NCBI RefSeq assembly: GCF_949628215.1
Contig: NC_134276.1
Span: 103,225,256 to 103,289,255 of the forward strand
Direction: 5' to 3'
Source: Phalacrocorax aristotelis
Taxonomy: Eukaryota; Chordata; Aves; Suliformes; Phalacrocoracidae
DNA: 64,000 bases
Positions 58,961 through 64,000 of the stretch are shown one piece after another (positions within the stretch are counted from its first letter, which is position 1; each line of letters opens with the position of its first letter). The notes beneath the pieces are model-generated. The model saw nothing but the letters and a program-made list of their open reading frames with translations. It was not told the origin of the DNA and made no database searches. The position numbers and the translations under genes were made by a program.

Positions 58961-61715
58961 GTGTGATATAGCTGTGTCTTGTTCCCGATTTAACCTTAGT
59001 TTTCAGAAAACGCAAGTGCCTTTCCTTAATATTGTAACACTCCAGATCGTGGGGTGTCCCTTATTGTGCATTACCCCAAAAGCAGCCTGAGCACTGCTGC
59101 AGTCAACCATCCAAAACATCCCTGCATAGCGTGGGTTGGTGCTGCTGCGGTAGGGACAAGGTGGCAGTGCGGTGCTGTGGAGTTGCTCCCTTTTCTGCTG
59201 TTGGTGCTACTTTTGTGGCTGCTTTCTTTTTAGCTCAGTTTCTTAAGGAAAAGCAGGTTTATGTGTTAACCATTTTTTATCCTTCTGTATTGGCCAATAT
59301 CAGTCATCACCAAATTTCATAATTCTTTCAGATTTTGTGGACGCTGACCTCTAGAGGTTCAAATGGGGCCCTCAATGAAGGGGAAGAAGCCTTATGAGTT
59401 TATGTTATAAAGTTGTAACTCGTAGTAGTCATGATGTTCCTTATGGTGGGGTGGTAGGAGCGTGTTGCAGGTAAGCTCTTTTGTGTCCCAGCTCCCTGCT
59501 GCAGGGCCTGGGAAATGCACCTTGAGCCTAGACTGAGTTCTGCCGAGGCAGTGGCTGAAACCTGGGTGTAGGTTAGGATGGGCCAGGGCAGGATGGATGA
59601 AGTGAATCTTCTGAGGCGTGTGATGTTTGCCATTTTCCCATGCCAATTCTGGCCTTAAAAAAAAAATATGAAAAGTGCAGGCAGTGTGAGGTAGAAATCC
59701 TTACATGCCCCCTGTGGAAAAGCTTTTCTCAGAGTTCAGACTGTATGAGGTCTAAAGTAACTGGAGAATGTGGCATAAAGTGCTTTTGGTTGGTGCTTGG
59801 GTGCTTTGTTAAGAAAATAATTGACTAGTGACAGTAAGTTTTTCTATTTCCATTTTTTGTCCTCATTTTTGCAACCCTTTGCCGCTTTATTAGCAGTAGC
59901 CTCTTTTGTTGATCTGAATTTGCAAGGCCCGTATTACTTAATTTACTTCAGGCATTTACTTATTAAGGCTTAGCAAGGATGACGGGTGTTTATGCAATGG
60001 AAAAAGGGAATAAATCCATAGAATACAGAAAAGCCATTGTTCTGAAATGTCATTAAATGCTGGTAGGTGCCTTTAAGAAAAATCCTGCAAAAATCTTGAA
60101 ACTAGACCTCATCTTTCATTAATAATTTGAAATGTTGAAAGAAGAACATGGCAGTTCTCTGTTTACCAAAAGTTGAGTTTAGAAGAGTACGTTGACATAA
60201 TTAAATGCTTGCTGGAAAAATGGATTGAAAGAACTAGGTTTTGAAGTTTAGAAGTTTTTCCTTCCAGCCTGATGGTGATCTGGTTAAGAAAAACACAGTT
60301 TGGTGATGCTGACAAAATCACTGTCTGTAAACAATGCGTTTAAATTGGCTGTAAGTCTTAACGCTCATTATGGGTGAGGACTTTGGAAATAATCATGCTG
60401 CTATAACTCTCTTGTCTTTAGCATCTGGATTACAGGAATACAGCATATCAGTACAAATAGTTAAAGAAGGTTGTTTTTTTTAAATGCTTCAATGTCTTTT
60501 AAAACATTGAATGAGCTTAGATTTCAGGCTGAGGTTAAATAATTGTTTCATCTATATTGGAGTTTCTGATCCACTTTAAAAATAAAGCTGGCAGACATTT
60601 GAACAGAAGGGGTAGGCTTGTGCACAGGCAGGGCTATGCTAAGCTTAGGGAATACTCATTAGAAAGATTCACAAGAGTAATTCTGAAGAAGATATAGCCG
60701 ATGTGAGAGAGAGCACAGCAGAATGCCAGGGCAATAGGTATTTTGATTTACACTCTTCTATATGTCAAATTCTGATTATTTTTTTTTAGTATCAAAGTGA
60801 AAATTAATAAGCAGATCATTTCTGATGAGGGAGGAGGTGCTGATCCTTGGTGATCCAGAAATCTCTATCCATGTCTATCCAGTGGCACAGCTAGAATTGT
60901 CAATCTTTGCACTTCAGGTGCAGTCTCAGTCATGAACAAAAGCTCAGGGCAGGTGGGATCTGGTTTCTGCTCTGCAGCATCTCTGTCACCTGGCTGTGCA
61001 GTCAAGCTTGTGGGCCTGGTTTTTCAAGTGCTGATTAAAGTTCTGATGTGTACACTAACATTAATTCCCAGGTGAATAATGGTATATACACTTCAGTTTC
61101 TTCTAAAAATATTACAATTTTTTTTTTTCAAAAATGTCTGAAAATTGTGTTTTCCTGATCTAAGACATGGCTTTTAAATTCTTTTATCTTGTGGACCTGC
61201 AAGAGTTTTGATTTCCTTGGAATATATCTGAAACTAGCTAAAATGCACTTGTGATAACCTTGTTTACTTATCTGGAAATAATACTGCCGCATCACGGTTA
61301 TATTCTTGGAGAAAGAGGATAATTTTTTTCATTAAAAAGCAGCATTTAGTACAACTCTAATTTTAACTAATTACAGGAGAACATTATAATGGAACTCATT
61401 TGCCTGTGTTTTAGATGCTTTTTATGTTAACAGATGACTATGATGTTAAAAATTCCAACGTTCTCCGTTAGTATCACTTGGAGTTTTTGCAAGTCATCTT
61501 TTTGTTGCCTAAAAACATAGCATGATCATACTTGGTCATAAAATCACTCATTTTCCATTATAAAATGCCATATGCTTATACATATTGATTTCTTTCCAGA
61601 AGTTTCACGTTAACGCTACTTTTGTAGTCTCTTGGATTTTCAGTTTAGAGTGGACTCATTCTCTCTGCCATAGTGTAGGGTGTTTATATCATAAAACTTT
61701 GTTTTCTCTCCATAG

Positions 61716-61802
61716 CTTCCGCAGAAAAAGACACAATCAAGAATACCTACTCCAAAGTAATGGATGCATATGGGCTCTTGGGTGTATTAAGGTTAAACCT
61801 GG
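61716..61802 (+). CDS. SYNJ1: SYNJ1, second coding exon
   Basis: Residues 42-70 plus one base (phase 1 to 1), continuing [20 protein letters not shown] then [10 protein letters not shown]. Acceptor CCATAG, donor GGTGAGT. It joins the previous exon through a split Ser codon, exactly as the human sequence requires. Confidence 0.96.
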
Positions 61803-62151
61803 GTGAGTATAATATGCAAGACCGTAGTTTTTAATTTGGGAAAGAAAATTGTGCTCCTCCTGTAGAACTGCACAGCGCAGCATCTTCACAACAGGAACTG
61901 GGCTCTTTTCTTTTTACTTCTTGTCTTTGTAGAGTAACTTGCAAGTTTGGAGCATTCCCAGAAATGAGGGAGTGGACAAAAATAACTTCCGTTTTCACAG
62001 TCCCTGTTATTTGCAGCATAGTTTCTTCTGTTTGCGTTTCCTTTTCTTCTATAGAACTTGAGAATGAGTTCTTGATGCTGTTGGTTTTTTTTTTCTTGTT
62101 GTACTTTTTTTCAGGCAAACTGGGGTCAGATTGTGCATTTAAGCATGCATA

Positions 62152-62193
62152 TATATGTGTGTGTGTGTGTCTGTATATATATATACACACATC
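62152..62193. repeat. (TG)n/(TA)n/(CA)n tract just upstream of a SYNJ1 exon
   Basis: TG repeats, a short spacer, TA repeats and CA repeats form an imperfect inverted repeat about 50 bases before the acceptor at 62245. It is the third such tract in the window. Confidence 0.8.
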
Positions 62194-62211
62194 AAAGTCA
62201 CGTTCCAGTGA

Positions 62212-64000
<1,789 letters not shown>

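Larger units (their letters stand above)
50425..61715 (+). other. SYNJ1 intron 2 (between the first two coding exons)
   Basis: An 11.3 kb GT-AG intron, mostly AT-rich. It includes AATAAA hexamers at 50731-50736 and 50885-50890, an AT-rich repeat at 56608-56652, a sharply C-rich island at about 58500-58960 and many poly-T runs. No nested gene was recognised. Other conserved non-coding elements cannot be judged without alignment. Confidence 0.8.

Noticed and set aside
58469-59090. Proline-rich frames (148 and 195 codons) as a nested gene in SYNJ1
   Set aside because: Both open at TTG and owe their length to a C-rich tract. Without homology or transcript evidence they are reported only as a composition anomaly.

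Overview
The window looks like nuclear DNA from a bird. It holds a CR1 retrotransposon with a typical avian 3' end (46.33-47.0 kb), older CR1 relics, AT-rich introns with GT/AG borders, and two CpG-island promoters. Three protein-coding genes could be recognised by recalled similarity to vertebrate proteins. They lie head to tail on the + strand in the order C21orf62 - PAXBP1 - SYNJ1, as on human chromosome 21q22.1. The species was not determined, and no database search was possible.

Layout: 1-6.6 kb is intergenic with no gene seen. 6.6-7.4 kb is an old minus-strand CR1. The single coding exon of the C21orf62 orthologue (224 aa, predicted secreted or membrane-anchored) is at 9.1-9.8 kb. A CpG island at about 12.3-13.8 kb carries the PAXBP1 promoter and first exon. 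PAXBP1 is complete: 18 coding exons from 13024 to 39663 joined without a phase break into a 953-codon protein, with two candidate poly(A) signals at 40.1 and 41.0 kb. The 41-48.6 kb spacer holds old repeat relics and one well-preserved CR1. A second CpG island (48.7-49.45 kb) is the SYNJ1 promoter and 5' non-coding exon. SYNJ1 coding exons follow at 50.3, 61.7 and 62.25 kb. The gene runs off the right edge, so only the first 159 codons (start of the Sac1 domain) are present.

The genes do not form an operon-like unit. PAXBP1 is a nuclear PAX3/PAX7 adaptor and GCFC-family protein. SYNJ1 is a phosphoinositide phosphatase of synaptic vesicle recycling. C21orf62 has no established function. No novel multi-gene system was found. 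The observations most worth checking are a GC-AG intron in PAXBP1, a 5' leader open in frame upstream of PAXBP1, a possible prematurely polyadenylated SYNJ1 transcript, a sharply C-rich island inside SYNJ1 intron 2, and a possible lineage-specific start-codon shift in C21orf62.
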